From an uncultured Bacteroidales bacterium (GTDB lineage Bacteria; Bacteroidota; Bacteroidia; Bacteroidales; UBA932), in assembly GCA_945912085.1 (NCBI GenBank), contig CAMEBJ010000001.1, forward strand, positions 1 through 24,657: a stretch of 24,657 nucleotides of DNA. Reading direction: 5' to 3'. The stretch's first letter is position 1; every line of letters begins with the position of its first letter. This document shows positions 15,976-24,657 of this stretch, one piece after another. Made by a program: the position numbers and the translations under genes. Below the pieces are notes generated by a model. It did no database searches. It had not been told where the DNA came from and saw nothing but the letters and a program-made list of their open reading frames with translations.

Positions 15976-18900
15976 TGAAACATTATGTTACAACCCTGTT
16001 AGCCTGCCTGTTCGCGGCTTTCCTTGTGCTGCAGGCAGGGGAAACAACGGCACTGGCCCAGTCGGAGAAGGTCAGCGTCAATGCCAGAAATGTTTCTGTG
16101 AAAGAAGTTCTCAAAATGATTGAGAATCAGAGCGGATACACATTCGCTTTCGTGGATTCTGACATAGAGGCCGAAAGAAAGGTCAGCCTCAATGCGGAAT
16201 CCAGAAGCATTTCTTCTATACTTGCCGAATTGCTGCCTGGTGTCAAGGTGGAGGTTAGCGGCAAACGTATTGTCCTGACAAAGGCTCCGGTGGCACAGCA
16301 GCCCCGTCCTTCTTCAAATGTTCTGCTCAAGGGTGTCATCCGGGATGAAAAGGGTGAAACGCTTGTGAATGCCGCGGTACAGGTCAAGGGCACATCGAAG
16401 GGGGTCATATCTGACCTCGACGGAAATTTCAGCATTGAAGTCAAGACAGGCGATGTCCTTGTTTTCTCTTCGCTGGGCTACGGAACCCGTGAAATAGCCT
16501 TTACCGGACAGGAATCCCTGGACGTAGTGCTCAGGGAAGACACCACAATGCTGGATGATGTGGTGGTAGTCGGATACGGCGTTCAGAACAAGCGCGACGT
16601 GACCACCTCCATAGTGTCAATCAAGGCCGACCAGCTGACGGCGGCTCCTACTGCGGATTTCCGTGAGGCAATGGCTGCCAGAATGCCCGGAGTGCAGGTT
16701 ACCCAGCTGGGTGGTCAGCCGGACGGCAACGTGAACATCCGTGTCAGGGGAATCCAGTCCGCCACATCCGGCAACGACCCTCTTTACGTCATTGACGGTG
16801 TCCCTTGCGACCAGCGCGCTTTCGCTAACCTCGATGCTTCCGACATAGAGAGCCTTGAGGTCCTGAAAGACGCATCAGCCTCTGCAATCTACGGTTCCCG
16901 CGGTTCCTGCGGTGTAATCCTCATCACGACCAAGAGAGGTTCAAGCGAAACCCCGGTTGTCACCTACGACGGCACATTCTCCGTTTCGAATGTCAACAAG
17001 AAAATCGAAATGCTCGATGCCTATGAGTTTGCACAAATGTACAAGGAGTCCCGTGACGGTTCATATATCTACAGTGTTCCTTCCGGTTCAATAGGCGATG
17101 CCGATGCCGGCCGTCCGAACACCTACAACCGTACCGACCCAATGGCCTACATCTATCTGGCCGACGAGACCGGGACCCTCACCAACACCGACTGGCAGGA
17201 TGCAATATTCAGGACTGCCCTGAGCACCAAGCACGCCGTGTCCGTTTCCGCCAGGACGAAGAACTACAATTACTATGTTGGCGGAAACTACCTCTACCGA
17301 GAGGGTACCATCATCAACTCCGATTTTGTCCGTTACGGACTTCGTGCGAACCTGGACGGGAAGAAGGGCCGACTGTCCTACGGATTCAGCCTTTCACCTT
17401 CCTTCTCGAAGACAAATTATGTCAGCTCTGACTCCCAGTACGGCAGTGACGGTGTGATTGCCTCGGCTTTGATGGCTCCTCCGGTGTTTCCTGTCTACAA
17501 CTCCGACGGGTCTTACAACTGGGATATGAACGGATATTTCCGTCGCAGGACCTGGGACACTCAGGTCAATGAGGTGCTCAACCCTGTGGCTCTGGCAAGG
17601 GAAATCACTGACGTGAGAGAAAAAATCAACGTGGTGGGCAACGGTTATGTGGGAATCCGTTTCATCGAGGGTCTGGAGTACAAGCTCACCCTCGGAATGG
17701 ACTTCTACCAGTACAACCGCAACTACTACAGGCCTTCATACCTTCCTTTACGGGGCAACAAGTACCTGACCTGGAATGATGAACTGGGAACCTACGATGC
17801 CGTTCTCTCCACGCCTTTGGCAAGGACTTGGTCAAACACCTATTTCCACTGGAGTCTTTCCAACCAGATCTCCTTCAACCGCAAGTTCGGAGACCACAGC
17901 GTCAGTGCAGTGGCCGTGTACGAGGCTGAAAAGCAGCAGGTGAAGTCCTCCCAGATTTACGCCGAAGGAGTTCCGGGTGATGACAAGATCCGCACCACAA
18001 AAGGCAAGACCATCATTCCGGATGAAACCTACAACAACAGCTACGCCTACACTTTCGCATCCTGGCTCGTCAGGGCCCAGTATTCCTACAAGGGCCGCTA
18101 TATGGTTTCAGCTTCAATCAGGGGTGATGCCTCCTCTCGCTTTGGCCCGAACAACCGCTGGGGATATTTCCCGGCAGCCTCAATCGGATGGCGAATCAGC
18201 GATGAGCCTTGGTTCAAGGCCCGCTCCGTGGATGATATGAAAATCAGGGCTTCGGTGGGCCAGACCGGTAATGCGCAGATTGGCAATTCTGAATATCTCG
18301 CACTTTACGGCACGGCAAACAATGTGGTCGTCGGGTCTGGCCTGACCAATCAGGTCTATCCGAGCCAGATTGCAAACAATGACCTTGGCTGGGAGAAAAA
18401 CACACAGTACAACGTGGGTGTGGATCTGTCAATGCTCAAGGGCTATCTGGGCCTGAATGTGGATGCTTATTATTCAAGGACTACGAATATGCTCTTCGAC
18501 GTTCCCGTTTCTTCGGTGTCGGGTCTCACCTCATCGAATGTCAACATCGGGTCGATGGAGAACAAGGGTGTGGAAATCAGCCTGAGTTCACGTCACCAGT
18601 TCGGTGACTTCAGCTACGAAGTGGGGGCGAACTGGTCTCTTAACCGGAACAAGGTCCTCAGTCTCGGAGAGGACGATGCTCCGATCATCAAGGAGTCCGA
18701 TTATGCCGGTGCATATTACATCACAAAGGTCGGTGAACCGGTAGGATGCTATTACCTTATGGTTCAGGACGGAATATTTCACAATAGGGATGAACTTGAG
18801 GCTTACCCTCATTTCAACGAGACCATGGTCGGAGACTTCCGCTTTGTGGACGTGGATGGAGACGGAGTGCTGGAGAAAGACGAAGACAGGGCCATTGTCG

Positions 18901-19403
18901 GAAACTATATGCCTGATTTCTACTATGGTTTCAATATTTCACTCGGCTGGAAAGGCATCGACCTCAGCGCCAGTTTCCAGGGCGTTTACGGCAATGAAAT
19001 CCTCAATCTGGAGCGTCGCTATCTCTGCAATATGGAGGCATCATCGAATATGATGAAAGAGTCTCTGAACCGTTTCCCTTACGGTGAGCTCAACCGTGCG
19101 ACCAGAAAGTCTTCCGGAAACAACGGTGCCGCCACCTCCACCTTCCATCTTGAGGATGGTTCTTACCTGCGTCTGCAGAACCTCTCGCTCGGGTACAGTT
19201 TCCCTTCGCAATTGCTCAAGAAGGCAAAAATGGGAGGTCTGCGCGTGTTCGTCCAGGGAAGCAATCTCTTTACCTGGACCAACTACACAGGCTACAATCC
19301 TGAGGTGAACAAGAACTCTTCGGATGCACTGCGTCCGGGTGAGGACTATTGCTCATACCCTCTTTCACGTACTTTCACTGTCGGTCTCAACATCAAATTC
19401 TAG
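15975..19403 (+). CDS. SusC/RagA-family TonB-dependent transporter with STN signalling domain
   Basis: This 1142-residue outer-membrane transporter combines import with signalling. Order: a signal peptide cleaved after ALA (28); an STN (secretin/TonB N-terminal) domain at about 32-103 (VSVKEVLKMIENQSGYTFAF); a carboxypeptidase-regulatory-like domain at about 117-188 (LLKGVIRDEKGETLVNAAVQ); a plug beginning DDVVVVGYGVQNKRDVTTS with LYVIDGVP and DASASAIYGSRGSCGVILIT; and a barrel ending in GLNIKF. The STN domain is the part that talks to a FecR protein in the periplasm, which matches the gene directly upstream with TAATG overlap. It differs from the first SusC, which has no STN. It is 6 bp from the following susD. 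The substrate is unknown. Confidence 0.96.
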   Translation: MKHYVTTLLACLFAAFLVLQAGETTALAQSEKVSVNARNVSVKEVLKMIENQSGYTFAFVDSDIEAERKVSLNAESRSISSILAELLPGVKVEVSGKRIVLTKAPVAQQPRPSSNVLLKGVIRDEKGETLVNAAVQVKGTSKGVISDLDGNFSIEVKTGDVLVFSSLGYGTREIAFTGQESLDVVLREDTTMLDDVVVVGYGVQNKRDVTTSIVSIKADQLTAAPTADFREAMAARMPGVQVTQLGGQPDGNVNIRVRGIQSATSGNDPLYVIDGVPCDQRAFANLDASDIESLEVLKDASASAIYGSRGSCGVILITTKRGSSETPVVTYDGTFSVSNVNKKIEMLDAYEFAQMYKESRDGSYIYSVPSGSIGDADAGRPNTYNRTDPMAYIYLADETGTLTNTDWQDAIFRTALSTKHAVSVSARTKNYNYYVGGNYLYREGTIINSDFVRYGLRANLDGKKGRLSYGFSLSPSFSKTNYVSSDSQYGSDGVIASALMAPPVFPVYNSDGSYNWDMNGYFRRRTWDTQVNEVLNPVALAREITDVREKINVVGNGYVGIRFIEGLEYKLTLGMDFYQYNRNYYRPSYLPLRGNKYLTWNDELGTYDAVLSTPLARTWSNTYFHWSLSNQISFNRKFGDHSVSAVAVYEAEKQQVKSSQIYAEGVPGDDKIRTTKGKTIIPDETYNNSYAYTFASWLVRAQYSYKGRYMVSASIRGDASSRFGPNNRWGYFPAASIGWRISDEPWFKARSVDDMKIRASVGQTGNAQIGNSEYLALYGTANNVVVGSGLTNQVYPSQIANNDLGWEKNTQYNVGVDLSMLKGYLGLNVDAYYSRTTNMLFDVPVSSVSGLTSSNVNIGSMENKGVEISLSSRHQFGDFSYEVGANWSLNRNKVLSLGEDDAPIIKESDYAGAYYITKVGEPVGCYYLMVQDGIFHNRDELEAYPHFNETMVGDFRFVDVDGDGVLEKDEDRAIVGNYMPDFYYGFNISLGWKGIDLSASFQGVYGNEILNLERRYLCNMEASSNMMKESLNRFPYGELNRATRKSSGNNGAATSTFHLEDGSYLRLQNLSLGYSFPSQLLKKAKMGGLRVFVQGSNLFTWTNYTGYNPEVNKNSSDALRPGEDYCSYPLSRTFTVGLNIKF

Positions 19404-19409
19404 GCGGAT

Positions 19410-20783
19410 ATGAAAAGATTAATATATACTTTTATTACAATCTCGGTTGTCGCGATGGGCTGTGTGTCTTGTTCAAAGTCCTTCTTCGAACAGTATCCGA
19501 GCAACTCAATCACCGAGGGCAACCATTACCAGACCGAGGATGATTTCAAACAGGGTCTGATGGCCTGCTACGCAAAGCTCAAGACCCAGAGCGGATTCAT
19601 CATCAATGAACTGGGCTACAGGAGCGACGAGTCTCTGCTTGAGTCTATGGCGGTTTCCACCCAGGACCGCTACGACCTCGACCATTTTGCCGAAAACTCC
19701 AGCAACGGACTTCTTGCAGATGTGTGGGATGCCTGGTACAATGGTATTTACCGTTGCAATGACCTGCTGGACCATGCAGAGGGCAAGACTTTCGAAAAAC
19801 TGCCCGAGTACTGTGCCGAGGCCCTTTTCATCAGGTCGTGGTACTACTTCAATCTCTACAGAGTCTTCGGTGTCGTTCCTGTGGTGACGTCGGTTGTCAC
19901 TCCGTCTGACGCCAAGCTGGTTCCGAGATGCACTCAGGAGCAGATGTATCAGCGGCTGTATGACGACCTTAATCTTGCAGCGGCTTCTTTGCCGAAGAGC
20001 CGGAGCACGGAGAAAGGCAGGGTTTGTGACATTGCTGCATATACCCTTCTCGGCAAGGTAGCCCTCACTTTCGGAAAATACGAAGATGCAAAGACTGCCC
20101 TTGAAGCGGCAATGAAAAACACTTCCTTTGGCCTTGAAACCTCGACTGCAAGGGTTTTTGACGTGACCAACAAAGGCAACAAGGAAGTGATTTTCCGTCT
20201 CTGCTACGACAAGAGCGTCGATGCCGGACACGGATATTACTTCTCCTCCAACACCGGTGTGGCCGCCGACCGTCATAAACCGACTCAGCCTAGCCTTGAT
20301 CTGTACAGTGCCGCCGACAACCGTCGCGGCCTTCTGGAATTCAACAAGATTTCCTCGAGTGTCTATGTGATGACGAAGTGGTATGACACCTATGATGCCA
20401 CTTTCAACACCATAGTCGGCAATGACTACATCCTTCTGAGATATTCGGACGTCGTCCTGATGTATGCTGAAACTATGGCCCGTCAGGGAAATATGGAACA
20501 AGCCTGCATCTATCTCAACAAGACGCGCACCCGTGCGGGACTGAGCACCTTCAACACCACGGACCTCAACGAATTCATCAGGGAACTTGCCGACGAGAGG
20601 GGACGTGAGTTCATAGACGAAGGACACAGGTGGTTCGATCTGGTGCGCCTGGGACTTGCAGTGGACTACTTCACTTCTCTGGGCTACAACATTGATTCCC
20701 ACAACCTGGTGATGCCGGTTCCGCAGAACCAGATTGAACTCTACAACAACAGTCAGATTCTCTGGCAGAATCCGGGTTTTTAA
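19410..20783 (+). CDS. SusD/RagB-family surface lipoprotein
   Basis: This 457-residue protein is the SusD partner of the STN-SusC 6 bp upstream, and shorter than the first SusD (567). The signal peptide has two possible lipidation sites, AMGC (Cys18) and CVSC (Cys21). Cys21 is favoured because the mature protein then begins SKSFFEQYPSNSITEG, as in other SusDs. Family motifs: YCAEALFIRSWYYFNLYRVF in the N-terminal half, DYILLRYSDVVLMYAETMAR, TRTRAGLS and DERGREFIDEGHRWFDLVRL, and the C-terminal LVMPVPQNQIELYNNSQILW. It would bind the substrate and close the SusC channel. Confidence 0.95.
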   Translation: MKRLIYTFITISVVAMGCVSCSKSFFEQYPSNSITEGNHYQTEDDFKQGLMACYAKLKTQSGFIINELGYRSDESLLESMAVSTQDRYDLDHFAENSSNGLLADVWDAWYNGIYRCNDLLDHAEGKTFEKLPEYCAEALFIRSWYYFNLYRVFGVVPVVTSVVTPSDAKLVPRCTQEQMYQRLYDDLNLAAASLPKSRSTEKGRVCDIAAYTLLGKVALTFGKYEDAKTALEAAMKNTSFGLETSTARVFDVTNKGNKEVIFRLCYDKSVDAGHGYYFSSNTGVAADRHKPTQPSLDLYSAADNRRGLLEFNKISSSVYVMTKWYDTYDATFNTIVGNDYILLRYSDVVLMYAETMARQGNMEQACIYLNKTRTRAGLSTFNTTDLNEFIRELADERGREFIDEGHRWFDLVRLGLAVDYFTSLGYNIDSHNLVMPVPQNQIELYNNSQILWQNPGF

Positions 20784-20795
20784 CATTGGTGTATT

Positions 20796-22844
20796 ATGAA
20801 AAGGATATTTACTGATATTTTACTGTGTCTCAGTCTGTTGCTGGGCTTGACATCTTGCTGGAAGGAAGAGTATCCACTTGCCGGCGTGATGCGTTACAGA
20901 GTGGAGAATCTGGTGGGTGTGCCCGGTGACTCGGAAGCTGCCCTGAGTTGGACTTTCCGCGAAGACAAGGGTGTCGTGGACTTCCTCGTCAGCTACAATG
21001 ACGAGAACAGCCGCAAGGTCAGCCTCTATACCGGGGCGGAGACTGAGTGTATTGTCATGGGCCTGCAGAATGGCTTCGACTATGAATTCAGTGTCCAGGC
21101 CGTCTATCCCGGAGACATTCTTTCGGGAGTGTCTTCCGTCAAAGTCACCCCGACGACCGAACGCCTTGCAGTAAAGGACGTTCTGACAGATTCCGGAAAC
21201 AACTACGTCCGTCTGCTGTGGACGGTACCTTCCACAAATGTCATCTACTATCTGATCCGCTATCACAAGGACGGAGACTCCGACCAGAAGGAAATCCTCG
21301 TGGACGGAAGCCTGTCGGAATACACCCTTTCAGGGCTTGAGAATGACATAACCTATTATTTCACGATAATCGCCCATTATGCAAAGGGGGATTCCGATGA
21401 GGTGCTTGTAAAGGATATGCCTGCATTCGCAATGCCTTACTCCTTCTCTCCTGAAACCGCGGCCTCAGACCAGCCTGTCACATTCAGGTTCAACAGGTCC
21501 GATTTTCCTACGGCAACAGCCGTGAAATGGACATTCCCAGACGGCACTTCCCTGGACGGGGACGAGGTCGCTTCTGCATTCAACATCGGAAACACCGAGG
21601 TTGACAGCAATGATGCGCAGATTTTCAAGGTGCAGCTCGAAGCCAATGTAGGCGGAGTGCTGAAGAAATGGACTTTCGACGTTCCTGTCACTCCGTTCGT
21701 GTTCATAAAGACCGATTGGGAGACAGGCAGCAAGCCTCAGGGCTTCAAAGGCAGCGCTCCCGTTCTCTCTCCTGACGGAAAAACCGTCTATGTCGTGACT
21801 TTCGAAAGCCCGGCCGGACTCTATGCGGTTGATACCGCCACCGGAAAAGAGAGATGGCGTCACGTGATTTCTCCTGCCACAGGTGCCTACAACGGCTGCA
21901 CTGTCAATCCAGTCACGGGTGACATCTATTTCGGTTCTTCCGCATCCGGACTGATTGCTCTGACATCTGACGGCAATGTGAAGTGGACGAGCAGCGATGT
22001 CGGAGTGATGAAACAGACATCGTTCCCGGCAGTGAGCGCGGATGGAAACACAGTATTCGCCCACGATGCTTCAGGCAAGGTTACTGCCATCAATGCCGTT
22101 ACAGGCGCAACGATCTGGCAGACTTCCGTCGCAGGAAAGGGAGGCGGACTGCTTGTCAATGCGGCTGAACTGATTGTCGGCTGCAATGCAATGGAAAAGG
22201 CCGTGGCTTTCCTCAATTCTTCGGACGGCTCGGTAATCGCCACCGTGGACCTTCCTGACAAGCTGTCCGATGCCTCAGGCTTTGCCGTGAGTGGGGACCG
22301 CAAGACAGCCTACCTTGGAACCGTCACTGGTATGATTTGCGCAATCGATCTCCAGACCCGCGCGCTGAAGGGAAGCGTAAGCACTCCTCGCGACGAAGGT
22401 GACAATTGCAATGTGTGGGAACTCTGTGTCTCTCCTTCGGGCGACGTGTTCGGCGGCAACAAGCGTGGTTTCACATTCTGCTATGCTGCCGACCTGACCC
22501 TCAAATGGCAGGGGGACGCGCTTGCAAAGGTGGGAAATGCATTCAACTACGGCCATCCTTGCTGCGATGCCCAGGGACGGTTCATCATCGGCTCCGGCGG
22601 CAAGAAGAACCAGAACTTCCTCTACAATCCTGACGGCACTTTTACCCAGTGGTCAGTGCTCGCTTCTGACGAGCAGAAACAGATGGCAGGAAACGCCTAC
22701 CACAACGGAGTATTCTACTCTGTTTACATCGGCGGGACGTCCGGCAACGGCGCGCTCGTGGCCAAGTATGTCGGCGGAGAGGATGCCCAAAGCGGCTGGC
22801 CTTGCCACGGAGGAGACATCTGCGGTAGTTGTTGTATTAAGTAA
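20796..22844 (+). CDS. Surface lipoprotein: two FN3 domains, PKD-like domain, PQQ-like beta-propeller
   Basis: This is a 682-residue lipoprotein (lipobox LTSC, Cys21) in the SusE/SGBP position. FN3 domains lie at about 36-118 and 124-208, each ending in a TYxFTI or YEFSV strand pattern. A PKD-like Ig domain follows at about 213-300 (PYSFSPETAASDQPVTFRFN ... FDVPVTPFV). A PQQ/quinoprotein-type propeller fills about 318-670, with blades such as LYAVDTATGKERWRH, SGLIALTSDGNVKWTS and GKVTAINAVTGATIWQT. The end, GWPCHGGDICGSCCIK, resembles the terminal WPxxGxD motif of such propellers but with four cysteines. The FN3 and PKD part probably spaces the propeller from the membrane, and the propeller may bind ligand. 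No cofactor or catalytic residues are evident. The next gene is a longer paralog. Confidence 0.85.
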   Translation: MKRIFTDILLCLSLLLGLTSCWKEEYPLAGVMRYRVENLVGVPGDSEAALSWTFREDKGVVDFLVSYNDENSRKVSLYTGAETECIVMGLQNGFDYEFSVQAVYPGDILSGVSSVKVTPTTERLAVKDVLTDSGNNYVRLLWTVPSTNVIYYLIRYHKDGDSDQKEILVDGSLSEYTLSGLENDITYYFTIIAHYAKGDSDEVLVKDMPAFAMPYSFSPETAASDQPVTFRFNRSDFPTATAVKWTFPDGTSLDGDEVASAFNIGNTEVDSNDAQIFKVQLEANVGGVLKKWTFDVPVTPFVFIKTDWETGSKPQGFKGSAPVLSPDGKTVYVVTFESPAGLYAVDTATGKERWRHVISPATGAYNGCTVNPVTGDIYFGSSASGLIALTSDGNVKWTSSDVGVMKQTSFPAVSADGNTVFAHDASGKVTAINAVTGATIWQTSVAGKGGGLLVNAAELIVGCNAMEKAVAFLNSSDGSVIATVDLPDKLSDASGFAVSGDRKTAYLGTVTGMICAIDLQTRALKGSVSTPRDEGDNCNVWELCVSPSGDVFGGNKRGFTFCYAADLTLKWQGDALAKVGNAFNYGHPCCDAQGRFIIGSGGKKNQNFLYNPDGTFTQWSVLASDEQKQMAGNAYHNGVFYSVYIGGTSGNGALVAKYVGGEDAQSGWPCHGGDICGSCCIK

Positions 22845-22854
22845 ATGACTGTAT

Positions 22855-24657
22855 ATGAAAAAGATATTTAATATTCTGGCAACTATGGGACTGGGTCTTG
22901 CGGCCCTCTCCTGCCAGACAAAGGATGTTACTGCTCCCGCAATCGACCCTGTTCCGGTGAGCGACCTGTCGGCAGTGGCTTCAGATGAGGAAGTGCTGTT
23001 GGAATGGACTGCACCTCAGAAGGCGGAGCCGGAGGATTACCAGCTGACCTATATGGACGGCACTGCCAAGCGCGTTGCCTACACCGGCGGAAAGACGAGT
23101 ATCCTGGTAGGTAATCTCAGCAATGGAACGGAATATGTGTTCAGCATAAGGGCTGTGTATGAGGATTCCATCCTCTCCGAGGCAGCTGTTGTCAGCGCGA
23201 CTCCGACAAACAAGCGTCAGAGCGTGGAGGAGTTCAGCGCTGCTGCTGACGACCAGATTGTCCATCTCAGCTGGAAGGCTGTTGAAGGAGCCCTGAGCTA
23301 TGCCATCACCTGCTCGGCACAGGATGCGGAAACACTCAAGTTTACCGCTCCTGCCGATGCAACCTCATACGATGTGGTCAATCTTGAAAATGATGTGGAA
23401 TATTCTTTCACCATCGCCGTTTACTACAAGAAAGGTGTGTCGGAGACCACTTCCGCTTGTGCAATTCCAAGGCTTGCCCGCTTCCCGGTCAAGGACCTTG
23501 CTGCTGCGGCAGGTGACGAATCAGTCCGGCTCAACTGGACCAGCCCTTCGGTGAATGTCCTGGAATACAGGCTGACCATTGTGGCTGAAGGCTCCGAGGA
23601 TGTCGTGGTGAATCTTGAAAAGGATGCCACCTCATACGAGGCTAAATCCCTCACCAATGGAGTTTCCTACCAGTTCGTCCTTGCGGCGAATTATCTTCAG
23701 GGCTGGTCGGAAAACACTGTTGTGAGCGCAAAGCCTGTGCTCACCCGCATCCCTGTCACCGGACTTTCCGCACAGGCGGATGCAGCCTGCGTAACTCTCA
23801 GCTGGACTGCACCGACATCGCTTGAGGGCTTCCCTGTGCAGTCCTACAGGATAGGCATTTCCGGCAGCGAACGGACTGTGACTGCCCCTGCGGATGCCAC
23901 TACCGCCATCGTCGGGGAACTGGCAAACGGCACAGAGTACGAATTCTCAGTCGTTGCCCTCTACGAAACGGGTGAGTCCGTCCCTGCAAAGGTATCTGCA
24001 ACTCCGGTGTGCAGACCTGTGACCAACCTGAAGGCCACCGCGGGTGATGCCGAAGTCCTTCTCGAATGGGAGTCCCAGAGCAGCCGTGTGACAGGGTTCA
24101 CAGTAAACTACGGACAGGGTCAGCAACTCCAGGCCCAGCCTGGCGCAACTTCTATCACTGTGACCGGCCTGACTAATGACCAGGAATACACTTTCAGTGT
24201 CGTGGCAAATTACGGAACTGATGCCTCTGAACCGGTTGAGGTCAAATGTACCCCGGTTTCCATCATCCCTTGGACTGTAAGCAGAACCGACATTTTCGGC
24301 GGTGAAACGGTAACCTTCAACTACGACAATTCCCTGTTGCCTGCGAGCGACATCAAATGGAATGTTTCCGGCAAGGAATATTCAGGTGAAAGCCTGAGCT
24401 GTCCTGTCGAGGCTGCCAATTATGCCGTGGCCAGCAACGAGGCACAGACTGTCACGGTTGTGCTCAGAGCCAATGTCGGAGGAGTAGAGAAGACCTGGGA
24501 CATCAGTCTGAAGGTCACCCCGTACCTGTTCATCAGGAACGATTGGAGGAAGGAAGGATCTGACTTCAACGGTTTCAAGGCCGATGTTCCTGTGTTCTCT
24601 CCTGACGGGAAGACGGTGTATGTGATGACATTCAACAAGATAACCGCTCTGTACGCC
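22855..24657 (+). CDS. Surface lipoprotein: five FN3 domains, PKD-like domain, start of beta-propeller (3' truncated)
   Basis: From ATG 22855 the frame stays open for 601 codons to the last base of the window. The signal peptide MKKIFNILATMGLGLAALSC gives Cys20. Five FN3-type repeats follow from about residue 35 to 465, each of about 85 residues with a central W in LEWTAP, LSWKAV, LNWTSP, LSWTAP or LEWESQ. The PKD-like domain (about 466-560) and the entry to the propeller (VFSPDGKTVYVMTFNKITAL) match the previous gene closely: ANVGGVEKTWDISLKVTPYL against ANVGGVLKKWTFDVPVTPFV. It is a paralog with three extra FN3 repeats, 10 bp downstream. The longer stalk should place its propeller farther from the membrane. 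It lacks a visible stop only because the window ends. Confidence 0.85.
   Translation, partial: MKKIFNILATMGLGLAALSCQTKDVTAPAIDPVPVSDLSAVASDEEVLLEWTAPQKAEPEDYQLTYMDGTAKRVAYTGGKTSILVGNLSNGTEYVFSIRAVYEDSILSEAAVVSATPTNKRQSVEEFSAAADDQIVHLSWKAVEGALSYAITCSAQDAETLKFTAPADATSYDVVNLENDVEYSFTIAVYYKKGVSETTSACAIPRLARFPVKDLAAAAGDESVRLNWTSPSVNVLEYRLTIVAEGSEDVVVNLEKDATSYEAKSLTNGVSYQFVLAANYLQGWSENTVVSAKPVLTRIPVTGLSAQADAACVTLSWTAPTSLEGFPVQSYRIGISGSERTVTAPADATTAIVGELANGTEYEFSVVALYETGESVPAKVSATPVCRPVTNLKATAGDAEVLLEWESQSSRVTGFTVNYGQGQQLQAQPGATSITVTGLTNDQEYTFSVVANYGTDASEPVEVKCTPVSIIPWTVSRTDIFGGETVTFNYDNSLLPASDIKWNVSGKEYSGESLSCPVEAANYAVASNEAQTVTVVLRANVGGVEKTWDISLKVTPYLFIRNDWRKEGSDFNGFKADVPVFSPDGKTVYVMTFNKITALYA

Noticed and set aside
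19506..20786. Long open frame of 426 codons on the - strand opposite the second susD
   Set aside because: The + strand encodes a full SusD protein with all family motifs; the antisense translation has no family pattern.
1..24657. tRNA or rRNA genes, CRISPR arrays, insertion sequences, integrase or attachment sites
   Set aside because: I looked for regularly spaced repeats, transposase motifs and cloverleaf-like sequence and saw none; nearly all of the window is explained by the genes listed.

Overview
The window comes from a member of the Bacteroidota, most likely Bacteroidales. Evidence: two SusC/SusD pairs, lipoproteins with LxxC lipoboxes, a BACON-type lipoprotein, a FecR/STN-SusC signalling pair, a PCMD protein, A-rich translation starts with almost no Shine-Dalgarno sequences, and a TAnnTTTG-type promoter element. 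The balanced base composition fits a higher-GC gut lineage such as Rikenellaceae or its relatives rather than AT-rich Bacteroides; the genus cannot be decided from the sequence.

Region 1 (1-7870, + strand) is the 3' part of a polysaccharide utilisation locus: a 5'-truncated PL8 (chondroitinase ABC-like) lyase, a SusC porin, a SusD lipoprotein and a DUF5017-like lipoprotein. Gaps between genes are 12-21 bp and the run ends in two tandem terminator hairpins. The expected job is capture and depolymerisation of an acidic glycan, most simply a glycosaminoglycan such as chondroitin sulfate or hyaluronan.

Region 2 (7835-12519) is a mixed block. A secreted M6-type metalloprotease and a small lipoprotein form a two-gene operon on the - strand. 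Divergent from it is a secreted PCMD-domain protein (+). An RluA-family pseudouridine synthase (-) is convergent with the PCMD gene. Region 3 (12520-14483) is the chaperone gene dnaK with its own terminator.

Region 4 (14484-24657, + strand) is a second SusC/SusD locus of a different kind. After a 270-bp leader with several inverted repeats come a frameshifted BACON lipoprotein gene, a FecR-type anti-sigma gene, a SusC with an N-terminal STN signalling domain (start overlapping the fecR stop), a short SusD, and two tandem paralogous lipoproteins. Each of these joins fibronectin type III repeats (two in the first, five in the second), a PKD-like domain and a PQQ-like beta-propeller. The second runs off the window. 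No ECF sigma gene and no catalytic enzyme is visible in this locus, so its substrate is open.

The most unusual items are the FN3-PKD-propeller lipoprotein pair in the SGBP position, the FecR without a neighbouring sigma factor, the GT-repeat frameshift in the BACON gene, and a terminator hairpin that also encodes the C-terminus of the opposing lipoprotein.
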